Made by a program: the position numbers and the translations under genes. Positions 1-11,910 of a stretch of DNA of 64,000 nt are shown in pieces. The DNA is from Termitomyces sp. T153 (lineage: Eukaryota; Basidiomycota; Agaricomycetes; Agaricales; Lyophyllaceae). Position 1 is the first letter of the stretch, and each line of letters opens with the position of its first letter. The stretch spans positions 62,001 through 126,000 of the forward strand of contig JACKQL020000072.1 of the NCBI GenBank assembly GCA_018296165.2, given 5' to 3'. The notes under the pieces are model-generated. The model saw only the letters and a list, made by a program, of their open reading frames with translations. It did no database searches and was not told where the DNA came from.

Positions 1-3000
1 TCTATGTTCCATGAATGTCAACTTACTCAATCAAACAGCATAGGTACGTCGTATTTCATCCTTTTTCACCTTTCAATCTTTGATCAGTTATGGATCTTCA
101 GTTCAATGCAATGCTGGCCATCCTGTTGGTAAGGCTCTGTTGTTTCATCTGTGCTTGTGGCTACAATCTTATATTGTTTTGCAGTCATTTCCTGCTACAT
201 TTATCACAAGTAAAGGCATCTGTTATGATGATGTTGCTGTCTGTTGTACCTCACTCGACCACATCCTTATTTCATCCTGCAACTTTAGTAGTAGTTCACA
301 ATTGACAATCAAGTCAAAAGTTGGAAATGAAACATAGTATGATACAGTGTCAGCACCCATTGAGTGTTGTAACTTCCCTGATTTAATCTGGTATGTGATG
401 AATGGTGCTCTCCAGAGCCAGCTAAAATATGCCTATGTTGCATCATATTGTGTACCCTTTGAAGAACATGGATAGCACTTGTGGCATGCAAAGACAAGCA
501 GTTTGCATAGGAGGATGCGGACGGTTTCTCCATGACAAAGGTACATTGATCAAGTCTGACATGTTTTTCTGGGACATGATTGATTATTCTGTCACTTGGG
601 CCTTCGGTGGAAATCCTCAGTGCACCATACTTCCACAATAGTTGAATAGATCTGTCTCACCCATGTTGTAGGATCCGATCCGCATCCTCCACTGGCTCAC
701 CTTCATAATGTTAGGTGTGATGTTTCTCTTTTCTTGGAATTCTGTGTTTTAATCAGCTTCATGCTAGTCACTGCCTTCAGAGTATGTACCTTTTGCTTCA
801 TCAGGGCAGTTGAACATGCAGAGAGAAGGCCAAGCAGCTTTAAAAGAAGCCTTCTTCAACTTGATATCTTCTGTTAACCTCATTGTTTCAAACCTGTCTG
901 GACATCCTCATGATGGGATGTGGGCTCCATGATCATTGATGTAGTGGATTCCACTTGTATATCCATTTTATACAGTGAAATTTTGCACAACATTTTATTA
1001 ATTCACTCGTGTCTCTTGAACGTCATTTTGTCTTGGGAAACAGCCACAAATTCAAAGATGCGGTTGCCAGGAATGTCAGGCATCAATTTCATACCAGTGA
1101 AACACACCTATTGCACAAAGGTTGTTTACTCTTGTTGGTCAGGTGTACTGGAAATATAAATCTAACACAGCCATTGTCAGAACCATTGTTTTAACCACTA
1201 CCTCTGAGAAAAGTGTGTGTAAATGTTGACCTCTAGTGTGCAGCACTAAATGTAATAAGTCCACAGATGGATCTTTCCACCATTTTTGAGGTGCGACCAG
1301 TATTCTTTCAATAGTGCAGCTTGACATCATATGCAAACAATGTCTATGTCAGACAATAGCAAATTTATTCTTTCAGTGACCATGGAGGCTGTGCCATGTT
1401 ACTGCACAGGCCTCAACTAGTGGACTGTCAGCTGACAAAGCATGCACTACTCATTGGAATAAATTATGAAAATTTCCCAGAGCAATATCATTCAGTAAAT
1501 CCTCAACTAGACACAGAGGAGATAAGTAGTCTGTTGATTGGTAGGTCATTTACAGTAATGTCAAGCTATTGATATTCATATTACTTGCTCTAGAGAAATA
1601 CCATTATAAGGAAGAGTGTATTACTGTCCTTGCAGATAAAATGGGGACGCTGGATACTCATTATTCATCTAAAGAAAACATTGTATGTCTTCATTGATCT
1701 CCCCCATACTTATCCATTGCCAACCTTACCTGTTTCAAAAATTCATAGCTTACTTCTATTGAATATTTCTATGATGAACAGCAATCTGAGGATGAGTATA
1801 TATTCTACTGTGAGTCAGACCAACACATTGGATACTGGAAGCTGACAGCTTTCCAATAGTTAGCAGACATGCATTTCAATATGCTACAGAGGATGAGAGT
1901 GATGATGAGGAGGATGTTCTGAATGAATGTATGTCACATTCCATGATTTATACCCATCCTGAAGTTAATATAACTCGATGGAAAGACTCTTTACCAAGTG
2001 TAGATCCTTTGTTGGGGACCTACAAAAGACTTGAAGAAGCTTCAAAGGATGCCAATTTGAACTTTCACAAGGTGGCTTGTTGGGATTTATTGATTATTGA
2101 CAAGGAAGCTGGTGTCATTGATGATGTATGTCTCTGGCATTGGTTCAACTTTATCTTCCTTCATATCTTGGGCAGGACCTGAAAAGGTATCTGGTGAAGT
2201 GTCTGTACCCTTTGAGTCACTTGATTGTAAAGTGTTCTGTAATCATTTCAGTTTTATAGCTGATGATGACAATCAGGCTATTTTGGATAGCTGCCATTCT
2301 AACACATTGTTAGGTAGGTTGCTTTCTGAATGATTTTATCACTTGTTAATATCTTTGTGAGACCTTCCTCATTATAGATGCAACAGAATTGGCTGGAAAA
2401 GTCTTCATGCGTCATAATACCTCTTCCTCTTGAGCAATAGTAATATCAATCAATGCATATTTTATCCAGGCTGACGCGTAATACAACACAGTATGTACCC
2501 ACCCATTTGTTCATTGTTTACACTACACAACCCCTTGATAGTCTTTGAGATATGTGGTGGAGGATCAAATGGTAAGAATCCCTACCTTCATTTGATTGAG
2601 AGGTGGGTAAATCCAAGAAAGAAGCCATGGTTCTGTAAAGGATATGGTTTCCAATGCTGCTGATGTAAAGATATTGAAAATAATATTGTGAGTCTGCGTC
2701 TTTAACTTGAAAGTTACAGATGTGATAATTGTACCATCAGATATGTATATCTGCATGCAAGGATTGTTGACAAGTCTATGAACACAGCAAAGTTGCATCT
2801 ATGACTAGGGTAAGACACCTCTTCTACTACATCATTTGTTATGTTAGACATATCCTGATAGATATTGGTAATTTTATCAAGTGAGGTTCCAAGTCTATTG
2901 TTGGAGGCTACATGTGCACTTACTCTGTCAGGAAAAAATCCAAATCCTACCCTTAAGGGCTAGCATTGGTTTTTATGATCAATTATAACAGCCCTTTTTG

Positions 3001-3329
3001 ATATCTAGTGAACATAAGGAGGATCCAGAGCTAAAGAAGACAGGTGAGAGGGATCCTCAGATAAGGGGTAATTGTACTTTTTTTCAAGTTGTCTAAAGAG
3101 CTAACATATTAGCATATGGTTTCAAAGCTCTTGAGTCTCCATCCTGCAGTAGGTTTGTGTATAGTTGGGCTGAGCTCTACTGATGCTTCATCTAAAGAAT
3201 GAATTCACTTTTTATTCTTTAAACAGCCATCTTGGCATATTTACATGACTACAGGCCATTATGTTCAATATTATGACATCTCTTGATTTGTTGCTATTAT
3301 TTTTTTGATTTCCACGCCCTTCAGCTTCT
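1..3329. other. Unassigned CpG-poor repeat-like DNA
   Basis: Almost no CpG and no long open frame. Only short broken frames occur. The best coding trace is on the + strand at about 1880-2130, where an acidic Asp/Glu stretch is followed by a readable segment containing VDPLLGTYKRL and NFHKVACWDLL before it hits stops. I do not recognise the family. It reads like the eroded remains of a transposon, but no terminal repeat was found. Confidence 0.4.
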
Positions 3330-4586
3330 GAGCTTTTCTATTGTTTGAAGAAATGGATGAACTGGAATCCTGAGACCGACTATACAAGACTCCCAGAAGA
3401 AAACCTGAGCCTATTGACAATTTATACAGATGGCTCCTGCATGAAAGACGAAGGGGGGTAGACAGCTATGGGTGCCAGCATGTGGTTCAGCCAGGATGAC
3501 CTATGGAATAAGGCAATAAGACTACCTCAACATATACCACAAACAATTAATGCAGGCAAATCGGCCACAATTCTAATAGCAGCTCAGTTAGTCCCAAAAG
3601 ACCAATCAATATTGATTAGAAGCAACTCCCAAATTATGATAGACAATTTGACCTCCTTACTATCTAAGTGTGAAAATGAGGGCTGGATTGGCACAGCAAA
3701 TAAAGAAATATTTAAACCCCTGGTTGCCAACCTATGAGAAAGAAAGGGACTAACCATCCTAGAAAAAGTCAAGGGACACACTGGGATAGAAGGGAATGAG
3801 GGTGCAGACAGACTGGCAAATGAAGGAGCCAAATCCCAAAACCTGACCAATATTAACCTGGACATAACAGAAGCATATGAGGTGTTAGGGGCCAAGCTGG
3901 CATCCATAACACAGGCTTTGGCCTACAAAGGCATCCTAGAATCACAACTCGCCCCAGAACAAAAAGGGACAATCACCCACCTAGATATGACTAGGTGGGC
4001 CATGAAAGAGAGAACTAGTGACCTACCACAAGACAACACTATATAGAAATCCCTCAGGAGTAAGCACCTGACAAGAGACACAAGAAACTTCCTCTGGAAA
4101 TGCATGCACAATGCATATAAACTAGGTAAATACTGGAAAAACATACTCAACTGTGGCAAAAGGGCCACCTGCCTAAGATGTAGGATAGAAGAGTCCCTAG
4201 ACCACATCCTTACTGAGTGCAAGGTCTCAGGGCAAGAAGAGGTATGGACAATGATAAGGACCATCTTCAAGAAAAATGGTGCAGAATATACCAAACTGTT
4301 TCTCAGAGACATCCTAGGCTGTGCAATTGAAATGAAAACTGGTAACATAGGACTGAAGAGATTCAGAATTATTGTAATATCTGAAGTGGCACATACCATC
4401 TGGAAAGTGAGATGTGAATGGAGAATTGGGAGGGGATCTGACCCAAAATGGACCCTCTCAAAGAAAGAAATATCCATGAAACTAAAAACCACACTCTCAC
4501 AAGGAATAAAGCTAGACTGCCTAGCCACAGATGCAGAGAGGTTTGGAAAGAGAGTGGTGGAAACCAGGCTAGTTAGGGAAACCTAG
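3330..4586 (+). pseudogene. LINE ORF2 C-terminus: RNase H and Cys-rich tail
   Basis: One reading frame runs about 415 codons with only three internal stops (TAG 3459, TGA 3735, TAG 4044) and ends at TAG 4584. The RNase H start motif TIYTDGSC is at about 3418-3441. The late motif GHTGIEGNEGADRLANEG, typical of LINE RNase H, is at about 3776-3830. Downstream (about 4150-4225) lies a C-x2-C then H-x4-C pattern (CLRCRIEESLDHILTEC), as in the C-terminal knuckle of fungal LINEs. Family knowledge: RNase H degrades the RNA strand during target-primed reverse transcription. The intact frame suggests a fairly young copy killed by point mutation; the TGA at 3735 is what CpG decay of a CGA codon would give. 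Confidence 0.8.
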
Positions 4587-4851
4587 AAACACCTCCTGCC
4601 AGAAGGATTGACCCCCATTAGGGCATGGAGGAAAATAACTGCAGTTTTAATGGGTCTTGGGTAACCCCTGAGTCCCACACATCATGCATAAAAGCATTTC
4701 TGTTGGGGTGGCCTCCACCACCATCAGTGTCAATACTGTTTATTGAGCAAGCAGACCATGCCATTTAAAATTTGTCCTGACCAGTAGAAGCTGACAATCT
4801 ATGCATTGTCTACTGTGTTCACAGAGGCACCACCAAAGAAAAAAAAAAAAA
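3330..4851 (+). mobile_element. Non-LTR retrotransposon (LINE), 5'-truncated 3' half
   Basis: The segment holds the C-terminal half of a LINE ORF2 (RNase H plus a C-terminal Cys-rich region), then about 250 bp of non-coding sequence ending in a 13-base A run at 4839-4851, which I take as the poly(A) tail. The reverse transcriptase half is absent, as is usual for 5'-truncated LINE insertions. A second, better-preserved fungal LINE lies at 60.9-64 kb on the other strand; the two proteins differ clearly and are separate lineages. Confidence 0.75.
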
Positions 4852-6149
4852 GTGCTTTTCTATTGTTCACTAATCTTTAGTAACTTTCGATTGTCCATAG
4901 TTTGTCCTAATATAAGTTTCTTGAGTTGCATAAGTTGCATAACATTATAGTCACATACATAGTCACATACATAATTCCTCAATTTGTTGATACACTTGCC
5001 CATCAATGACAATATCAATATTTTATCATCTGATATGCATCAAATATATCCCCTTCCAACCTTTTCAAAAATATGACTATTGCTCTACCATAACATTACT
5101 ATTCCAAATCCACTATTTATGCTTCTCAGGGGACTGTCTATTTTCCTGCTTCTTTCTCATTCATACTTTTTCTCCTTTCTTACAATTTTCCCTGATACTC
5201 TTCTATGTCTATGCATTAGGGTGATTCAAACTGGTGGTTTTCAGTCCAGTTTTGAGATTTAGTAGGCTTGAAAGTTCTGCAAAAAAAAGTTCAACTTTGA
5301 TCATAAGACTCAAAACCATGTTTTTAGAATTTTGGAATACCAACCAGAAGTTTAACTTGATCATCATCTGACAAAGCAATCAAATATGACACTCATGGCA
5401 CCAAAAGCCTTTGCTTAGAGCAGGGGGGTGAATTACAAAGCAAGAGTCTATATGTAGATGTGTAACTTGCATCTTCTCTCAATTCTCTTTAGAATCATGG
5501 AGAGTTAAAAAACACACCTGGAGTGGTAGGTAGAGAATTCTGCATTTGCTTCAAACCTTTGTGCTAACTAGTATCAACAACCACTGATAAGACAATGATA
5601 TCACTAGAAAGTGTTCCTATGGATTTACAAAATACCCATAGAGAGAAAACATCAAATGGCCACTCATGCACTTTACTATTGTCAGCCTGATTGTAGAGAC
5701 AAAAGCTGCTCTTCATAGTATGAACTCTGGTGACTCCAACTCCCAGTCAGATTTGACTTTGACTCCACCTCTGACAATTTACCCCATTCTTGATAGCCAC
5801 AATTGTACCCATTTGTACTCATTGCAGAAGGTAAAACATTAAAATTTATTGTTTTTATCAATTAGTGGCAGTGAACTTCTTTTAGGTGGGATTCCACCAT
5901 AGTGCAAATTAATGCTAGTTGACTTAAAAAATGTAACATTGCTGTTATGGTTTTGACTACAATGTATGACATGTAAGTTAGAACCAGTTTATTGAAGCTG
6001 TCTACATTTATGTATAAAGCAAGGCAAGTGTCCTTACATTCATATAATATAGTTGTATATGAGGGCAGCACTGTAAGGAGGTAATGCAAGGTTCCCCTAT
6101 TGTACTCTTCCAGCTGCACATTCTTATCTGCTAATGCTGGCAGGCCCTC
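4852..6149. other. Intervening AT-rich DNA, nothing recognised
   Basis: CpG-poor, with short pyrimidine-rich frames only (for example 5006-5262). No RNA gene, terminal repeat or coding homology was recognised. Confidence 0.4.
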
Positions 6150-6521
6150 TATAAGGGCAACCTCTAGAGTGGCAGATTGGAGTCATGCAGCTAGCAGGGG
6201 GGAATCTAAAGTATATTAGTGGAGTAGACAACAATACAATCAGTAACTAATCATTTAGCAGAGGGGAATCCAAAGAGAACAAGTCTAAGGATCCCTGCTG
6301 CTCAGCACAGTGCATCAGTGGGTAGCAGAGGCATGGGAACTACTGTACAGAAGACTGGAGCTGCTCCTAACCCTAGGGCAATTATTGCTGAGGTAATATG
6401 GAGAACTCCACAGTTCTCCAGAGATCTCTGGAGTTCTAGAAAGAGCCCCAGAGACATCAAACTAGCTGCAGAGGTGCTGGAACCAGTCATGGAGGTTGGA
6501 AATAGAAGTTCTCTGACATCA
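6150..6521 (-). repeat. 3' LTR of chromovirus A (LTR family A)
   Basis: This 372-bp segment matches the repeats at 25198-25566 and, inverted, 56607-56981. On the minus strand it begins TGATGTCAG just after the polypurine tract and ends in TATA where the related copy at 56981 ends in TACA, so the terminal CA has decayed by a transition. Length, terminal dinucleotides and the adjacent polypurine tract define it as the 3' LTR. Confidence 0.8.
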
Positions 6522-6531
6522 CCCCCCCTCT
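6522..6531 (-). other. Polypurine tract of chromovirus A
   Basis: The minus strand reads AGAGGGGGGG immediately before the LTR start TGATGTCAG. In LTR retrotransposons this RNase H-resistant purine run primes plus-strand DNA synthesis, and its position fixes the LTR boundary and orientation. Confidence 0.75.
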
Positions 6532-6559
6532 AGTGTGTGGCATCTCAATGCATGGGATA

Positions 6560-6830
6560 AAAGAAGTCCCTGATTGCTCAGTCTGCTGGTGAGATAGGGT
6601 AGATTCCTCATATGGTGTGTGGAGTGTCTGGATGTCTCTGGTAGAACTCCTTGATGAGTCCAGGGGCATGTTCTCCCATGGCTCCCAGGAGATATTCTTG
6701 ATCCCATAGCCTTTCCACTTCACCTTGTACTGTAGTTGTCTCTGGAATAATGGCTATCTAGGATTTCCTCCACCTCATATTCCTTGTTGTTTTTGACCAC
6801 CATGGAGGGTGGTGGAGGTGGTGGATAATG
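6560..6830 (-). pseudogene. Chromodomain at the C-terminus of chromovirus A integrase
   Basis: The minus strand encodes KEYEVEEILDSHYSRDNYS and, after a frameshift near 6725, KVKWKGYGIKNISWEPWENM. This is the canonical chromodomain pattern: an EVEEIL strand, then the WKGY and SWEPxEN motifs with their aromatic residues. In chromoviruses this domain targets integration to chromatin with particular histone marks. The frameshift means the domain is no longer made in one piece. It lies between the integrase core and the polypurine tract. Confidence 0.75.
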
Positions 6831-6849
6831 CCCCAGAATAGGATCCTTA

Positions 6850-7990
6850 TGGGCTGGAGTTAGTGAGACCATGTTGAATACCAGATAAAGCTAGCGCATC
6901 CCTGCAGGGAGCTGGAGTCAATAGGCCAAAGGTCCTACCTGTTGTTCCACTGTGAAGAGTCTCAGCTGATGGTGTGACAGCTTTTTTGAGGGCCAGATAG
7001 TTGTAATGTCTGAGGCATTTGAGTAGACTCAATCCCAGGCTGATATTTGTGCTCCAGAGTCCTCCCACAGTTGTAGTATCACACCATGTCATTCTTTGCC
7101 TTTGCCAGTGCTGCTCAGGCCTCCTTCTGTGACCTCCTCATCCAGTCCACAAATTTGTTTACTGCCTCATTCTCTGAGGGTTGGGCCTAGGGTTCAAAAC
7201 CCATGTGCAGATGCCATATTGTGTCAAGAAAGAAGGGGGAGAACTGGGTGGATGTGTGAACATGGTTGTTGTATTGGAACTTGGCATCAGGGAGGAGTTT
7301 GTCCCAGTCATCCTAGCACTTGTTGCAAAAGAGGTGGAGGTACTGCTCTAACTCCTGGTTTACATATTCAGTCTGGCTGTCAGACTGTGGGTGATAGGTG
7401 GTGGAGATGTGGAGCTTCACTCCAAGCAGTCAGTAGAGCTCCCTAGTGAACTCTGCCACAAATTGTGATCCCCAGTTAGAGACATAGGCATTGGAGAGGC
7501 CGTGAAGCTTCCAGACATTCCTCAAGTACAGGTTTGCAGCACTCATGGCAGAGCAGGTAGTGTGGGTTGGAATGAAGTGTGCTTGCTTGCCATACAGGTC
7601 TACCACCACCATGATTGCATCATAACTGTGGGCATTGGGGAGCTCTACAATAAAGTCCATGGAAGCCACACTCCATCATTCTGCAGGCATGGGCAGTGAG
7701 TGTAACTGTCCATAGGAGAGTCAGCACTGGGGCTTGGTCTGGAGGCAGAGATTACATGTACTATTGTAGGATCCAATATACAGGGACATCTGGGGCTGCC
7801 AGTAGTTCCACAATACTAGCTCCAGTGTCTTCCACTATCCAGAGTGCCCTGTGATGCAGGAGTTGTGGTGTTGCTCCACAATCCTCTGACAGAGCTCCAG
7901 AACATTAGGGACATAGATATGGTCTCAGAAGGTCAGGACTCTGTCTTGGAGGGCCCATTTGTCTGTGCAGACCACCTTAGCACCAGTGAT
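6850..7990 (-). pseudogene. Integrase of chromovirus A
   Basis: Minus strand. The N-terminal HHCC finger is readable at about 7740-7900 (EQHHNSCITGHSG, then CNLC). The core at 7430-7669 contains SMDFIVELPNAHSYDAIMVV with the first catalytic Asp, then DLYGKQAHFIPTHTTCSA and KLHGL. Where relatives have S-D before the conserved P/Q-F, this copy reads VSNWGSQF, so the second catalytic Asp is Asn. A stop or frameshift separates finger and core. Known role: 3' processing and strand transfer of the cDNA. This copy should be inactive on both counts. Confidence 0.75.
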
Positions 7991-7999
7991 ATGCCCCAA

Positions 8000-9640
8000 C
8001 TTCAGTGTCTGAGCTGCTTGCACCACAAGTTCCTCCTGCTGACCATCTCAAATACCCTGCTATATGTCCTGGAGAATGTCCACTTCCACTCCCTCAATGG
8101 CCAGACCCTCCATGGCTCAGATTGCAAACAGTTCAGGGTGGAGGAGCACAATGTTGCTATTATCCTCTCCCCCATGCCATAGTCCACTCTCTGAAACAGG
8201 GCATCTGGTTTCCCCATGCTCCAGCCAGGCTAGTGATGCAAGGAGAAGTCAAAGTTGGTGAGGTAGAGGAACCACTGGGCCTGTCAGCAATTGAGCTTCT
8301 TGGCAGTCCAGAAGTATTCAAGGTTCTTATGATCCATCCAGACCTTGGACTTGTGCCACACACCTTCCAAGAAGTGCCGCCACTCCTTGAATGACCAGAT
8401 AATAGCCAGCATCTCCTTGTCATGGATCTCATAGTTACACTCCACCACATTCAGGCTCTTGGAATAAAAGGCCACCAGATGCCACTTCCCATCCTCTGGA
8501 GATTGCTGTGAAAGCACCATCCCAGTGGCAAAGTTGGAGCTGTTGGCTTCTACTTGGAAGGGAGAGTTGTCATCCAGAAAGAGAAGGATGAGTCCTGAGG
8601 TCACAGCACACTTGAGAGTGTTGAAGGAGATCTGCTCTGGAGGTCCCCAACTCCACATAACATTCTTTCCCATGAGGTCAAATAGTGGATGGGCATGGTG
8701 CAAGAAGTCCTGGATGAATCTCCAGTAGAAGTTTGCAAAACCAAGGAATGCCTGCACCTCCTTCTTGTTCTTGGGCTCTAGCCACTCCACCACACCTGCT
8801 ACCCTCACTGGGTCCATCTCTGCAGCTTCATGCAAGATGATCAGGCCAAGGTATTCAGTCTGGATCTGTTCAAACTCGCACTTCTCTAGCTTGAGGTAGA
8901 GCTGGTGCTGATTGAGGCATTCCAAGATGAGACAGGTGATCCAATGGTGTTTTTCCAGCATTTTGGTATAAATGAGGATGTCATCAAGGTACACACACAC
9001 TACACCCTCTGCTATGAGGTCCAAGACAATGTTGTTCATTATGGTCTGAAAGGTGGCAGAGCTATTAGTGAGTCTAAAGAACATAACAAGTGGCTTGAAC
9101 AATCCTCAATTGGTCTGGAAGGTGGCCTTCCACTCATCTCTTTCCTGGATGTGCACATTGTTGTAACCCCACCAGACATCCAGTTTAGTGAAGTATTGTG
9201 CACTGTTGTTAATGAGCTCAGAGATAAGGGGAAGGGAGTAACAGTTCTTCACTGTCATGGCATTGAGAACTTGGTAGTCCTGGACCAGTCAGAGTGAGCC
9301 ATCCTTCTTCTTGATGAAGAAGACTGGAGAAGCCATCAGAGACTTGGAAGGGCAGATATGACCAGAGTCCAGGTTTTCTTGCAGGAATGCATCAAGCTTG
9401 TCTTGCTCCCTGGGCATGAGCAGGTAAAGCTTACAGCTGGAGAGTGTGGAATCCAGCAGCAGTTCAATGGTGTAGTCCCACCTCTTGCACTCTAGAAGCA
9501 AGTCAAATGAGGCTTTAGAGAACACATCCTCAAACATATGGAGGTAGGGAGGTTCCATGTCCCAGAACTTTTGGGGCATAGCATTGGCAGCAAACACCTG
9601 GGCCAGCCACTGGGACATGGTCTAGCTAGCCTGGATCTCC
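8000..9640 (-). pseudogene. Reverse transcriptase-RNase H of chromovirus A
   Basis: Minus strand. The N-terminal RT part (9289-9618) includes LDSGHICPSKSLMASPVFFI followed by KKKDGSL. The RT core continues in 8284-9102 with RLTNSSATFQTIMNN and the catalytic VCVYLDDILIYTK. After it come the thumb (QAFLGFANFYWRFIQDFLHH) and an RNase H domain beginning FQVEANSSNFATGMVLSQQ and running through YSKSLN, NYEIHDKEMLAIIWSFKEWR and VWMDHKNLEYF. The YLDD catalytic pair is preserved; stops near 9100-9290 and below 8284 break the frame. The order RT then RNase H then integrase is that of Ty3/gypsy. Confidence 0.85.
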
Positions 9641-10240
9641 ACAACAGAGGGCAGTGAGTGTATAGTGGTAGCATAGATCCAATCTCCTACTTCTACCACT
9701 TTGTCTAGAAACTCCAGCTTGTATACACCACTAAACTCCCTTCTACACTCCTCCTCTGAGGCTCTGTTGCCACTCTGGTCATCCTCATAGAGGGCCTCTC
9801 TATGAGGGAATGCTAGAGGCAGGGGATTCAGGAGGTCTAGATCTGTGAAGGAGAGAGGACTGGCACAACATGCATAGATAACTGTGTATTCTCAAACTTG
9901 GGCCTGGCACTCTATCCTGTCCTCTGTGGCATAGGCAGAGCACTTCTAGGGGCACCTGCTCATGGCTACCTCTCCTTTGGTCCAATCAACCTCAGGATTG
10001 TGCTTACAGAGCCACATGAAACCAAGGATCATGTCCTGCCTGTCTAGGCTGGTAATGGCAAACATGGTGCACTCCACATGGTTCTGATAGCAGAGGACCA
10101 GGTTGACCATGGAGTTGATGGCACCTGCTTTGTTAGGCATTCCATCAATGATGTAGACTGGAATGGGCTTAGGGAGGGGCTCTGTGGTCAGGCTGTGGCA
10201 TTTGACAAACTCTGAGTCCAGGAACAGTCCTGGATGGGCT
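9640..10240 (-). pseudogene. Aspartic protease remnant and linker of chromovirus A
   Basis: Minus strand. The protease part (about 9946-10240) reads GLFLDSEFVKCHSL, PLPKPIPVYIIDG, NKAGAINSMVNLVL and SLDRQDMILGFMWLCKHNPE, matching the protease of chromovirus B. The catalytic D-S/T-G stretch expected just upstream is absent: the sequence breaks into unrelated DNA before GLFLDSEF. A linker (9640-9945) leads into RT. This protease is therefore truncated at its active site. Confidence 0.65.
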
Positions 10241-10439
10241 GGAAGCCATCATGTACTATTGGGGCATTCAACATGCCCAGGCAGGGCTGTGCTGCCAGAC
10301 CTTCAGAGGGGTTGGGGAGCTTAGCAGGAACTCCAGAGTTAGTGTTTGTATGTCTGGAGGGGAGTGTTGAGGTTCCTCTGTCTCAGAATGAAAGGCGTTG
10401 GAAAAGGCAGTTTCATTTTCTATTGACAGACATGTCACC

Positions 10440-11910
10440 TTGCACAGAATGGCTAAGATACACCTGGTAAAGGCATCAGGTCTAGTAAAATGGCTAGAAC
10501 TAAAGATCCAGGCCTTCCTTGGTTTTGTCAACTTCACTGGAGGTTCATTCAGGACTTCTCTCACCATACTTGTTCCCTCTTAGACCTTACAGTCAAGGAT
10601 GCACCATAGCAATGAGAGTCCTTGTAGCAAGCTGCTTTTGACACCCTCATACAACTAATTATCTCAAAAGCTGTTCTCCTAATTTCAGATAATGACTCTC
10701 CTTCCATGTCGAAGCTGAGAACTTAGATATTGCCATAGTAGCAGCCCTCTCAGCAGTTGAAGGAGGGATGGTAAGTGGCACCCTATAGCTTTCTACTAGA
10801 AAAGCCTCAATGCTGTTAAATATAAATACAACATTTACAATAAAGAGATGCTTGCAATCATTGAGTTTTTTAAAAGAATAGCAGCATTCCTTTAAGAGTG
10901 TTCAACATAAGTTTGAAGTTTGAACTAACTGCAGGAACCTTGAGTACTTTTGTATGGCCAAAAAACCCAATAGATGCCAAGCTCAATGGTCCTTGTATCT
11001 GGCCAACTTTGATTTCTTCACTCCAACATAAACCTGGACACAGCATGGGCAAACTGGACATGTCATTCCAGAGGGCTGACTATGACATAGGAGCAGGGAA
11101 TAATGACAACATAGTCCTTCTCAAATCAAGGATCTTTGCCATTTATGCAATTGAAGAAATTGTAAGTCCAAGAAGATGGGATAAACATCCTCAAGGACAT
11201 TCAATGAAGGAATTAAGAAGGTGTTCCAGAAGATGTTTTAGCTCAGGCTGTACAGGCCCCTTAAACCCAATAGACCAGCAGAGTTGAGTCAGTGCATGCA
11301 AATGAGTAGGCCTCCAAGTAAGCTTTCTGACTTTTCAAGAATGCATCTATATAACCATCATCTCAGAACTCTGTCAATGCATTGTAGCACAGCACCATAA
11401 TTACTACATTGCTTGGAACCCTGGTAGGCAGAAGATGCTGTAGCTGGTGTCTCAGAATGCCCCAGATGTCCTGCTACATCAGCATGTATACCAGCACTTG
11501 CAACCTCTGCCTCTGCACCAGGCCTCATTGTCAGCTCCTCATGTGCCAGCTCCATCCACTTTCTGTCCCTTTTGTCCATTGGAGTACAGTGTCTGTAGAC
11601 TTTATTGTGTAACTCTTACATAGATGCTCATAGGTATGATGCCATTATTGTTGTGGTAAACCTCTATAGTAGACAAGCCCAATTTATCCCAGCCCACATG
11701 ACCTGTTCTGCTCTAGGAGCAGTCTGCTTATACCAGAACAATGTCTCTAAGCTCCATGGTCTATTTGATAAATACATTGCAGACCAAAACTTTCAATTTG
11801 TGGCCAAAGTTATTTAAGAACTATGCCATCTGCTAGAGGTGAAGCTTCACACAACCATGCCCTACCATCCTGAGTTAGACAGATAAATAGAACACATCAA
11901 CCATGTTAGA
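10440..11910 (+). mobile_element. Ty3/gypsy chromovirus fragment D (RNase H to integrase)
   Basis: Plus strand, opposite to element A and separated from it by about 150-200 bp. It starts inside the RT thumb (ASGLVKWLELKIQAFLGFVN), continues through a heavily stopped RNase H (KSLNAVKYKYNIYNKEMLAI, then a shifted LEYFCMAKKPN), a linker (10898-11287, GHSMGKLDMSFQRADY) and an integrase core (11605-11880: YDAIIVVVNLYSRQAQFIPA, CSALGAVCLYQNNVSKLHGL, IADQNFQFVAKVI, VKLHTTMPYHPE). No LTR was found at either end. It is older than A or B, judged by the density of stops. Confidence 0.75.

Larger units (their letters stand above)
6150..10300 (-). mobile_element. Ty3/gypsy chromovirus A, 5'-truncated, inactive
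   Basis: Reading the minus strand from 10300 down to 6150 gives, in order, protease remnant, reverse transcriptase, RNase H, integrase with HHCC finger, chromodomain, polypurine tract and 3' LTR. Protease-RT-RNase H-integrase-chromodomain is the order of Ty3/gypsy chromoviruses. No gag, primer-binding site or 5' LTR is present; at about 10.3-10.4 kb the element runs into unrelated sequence and then an oppositely oriented fragment of the same family. Several stops and frameshifts break pol. Chromovirus B (56.6-60.9 kb) and fragment C (28.3-29.7 kb) are close relatives. Confidence 0.85.

Noticed and set aside
3923..4528. 201-codon minus-strand open frame
   Set aside because: It is antisense to the LINE ORF, whose plus-strand frame has recognisable RNase H and Cys motifs.
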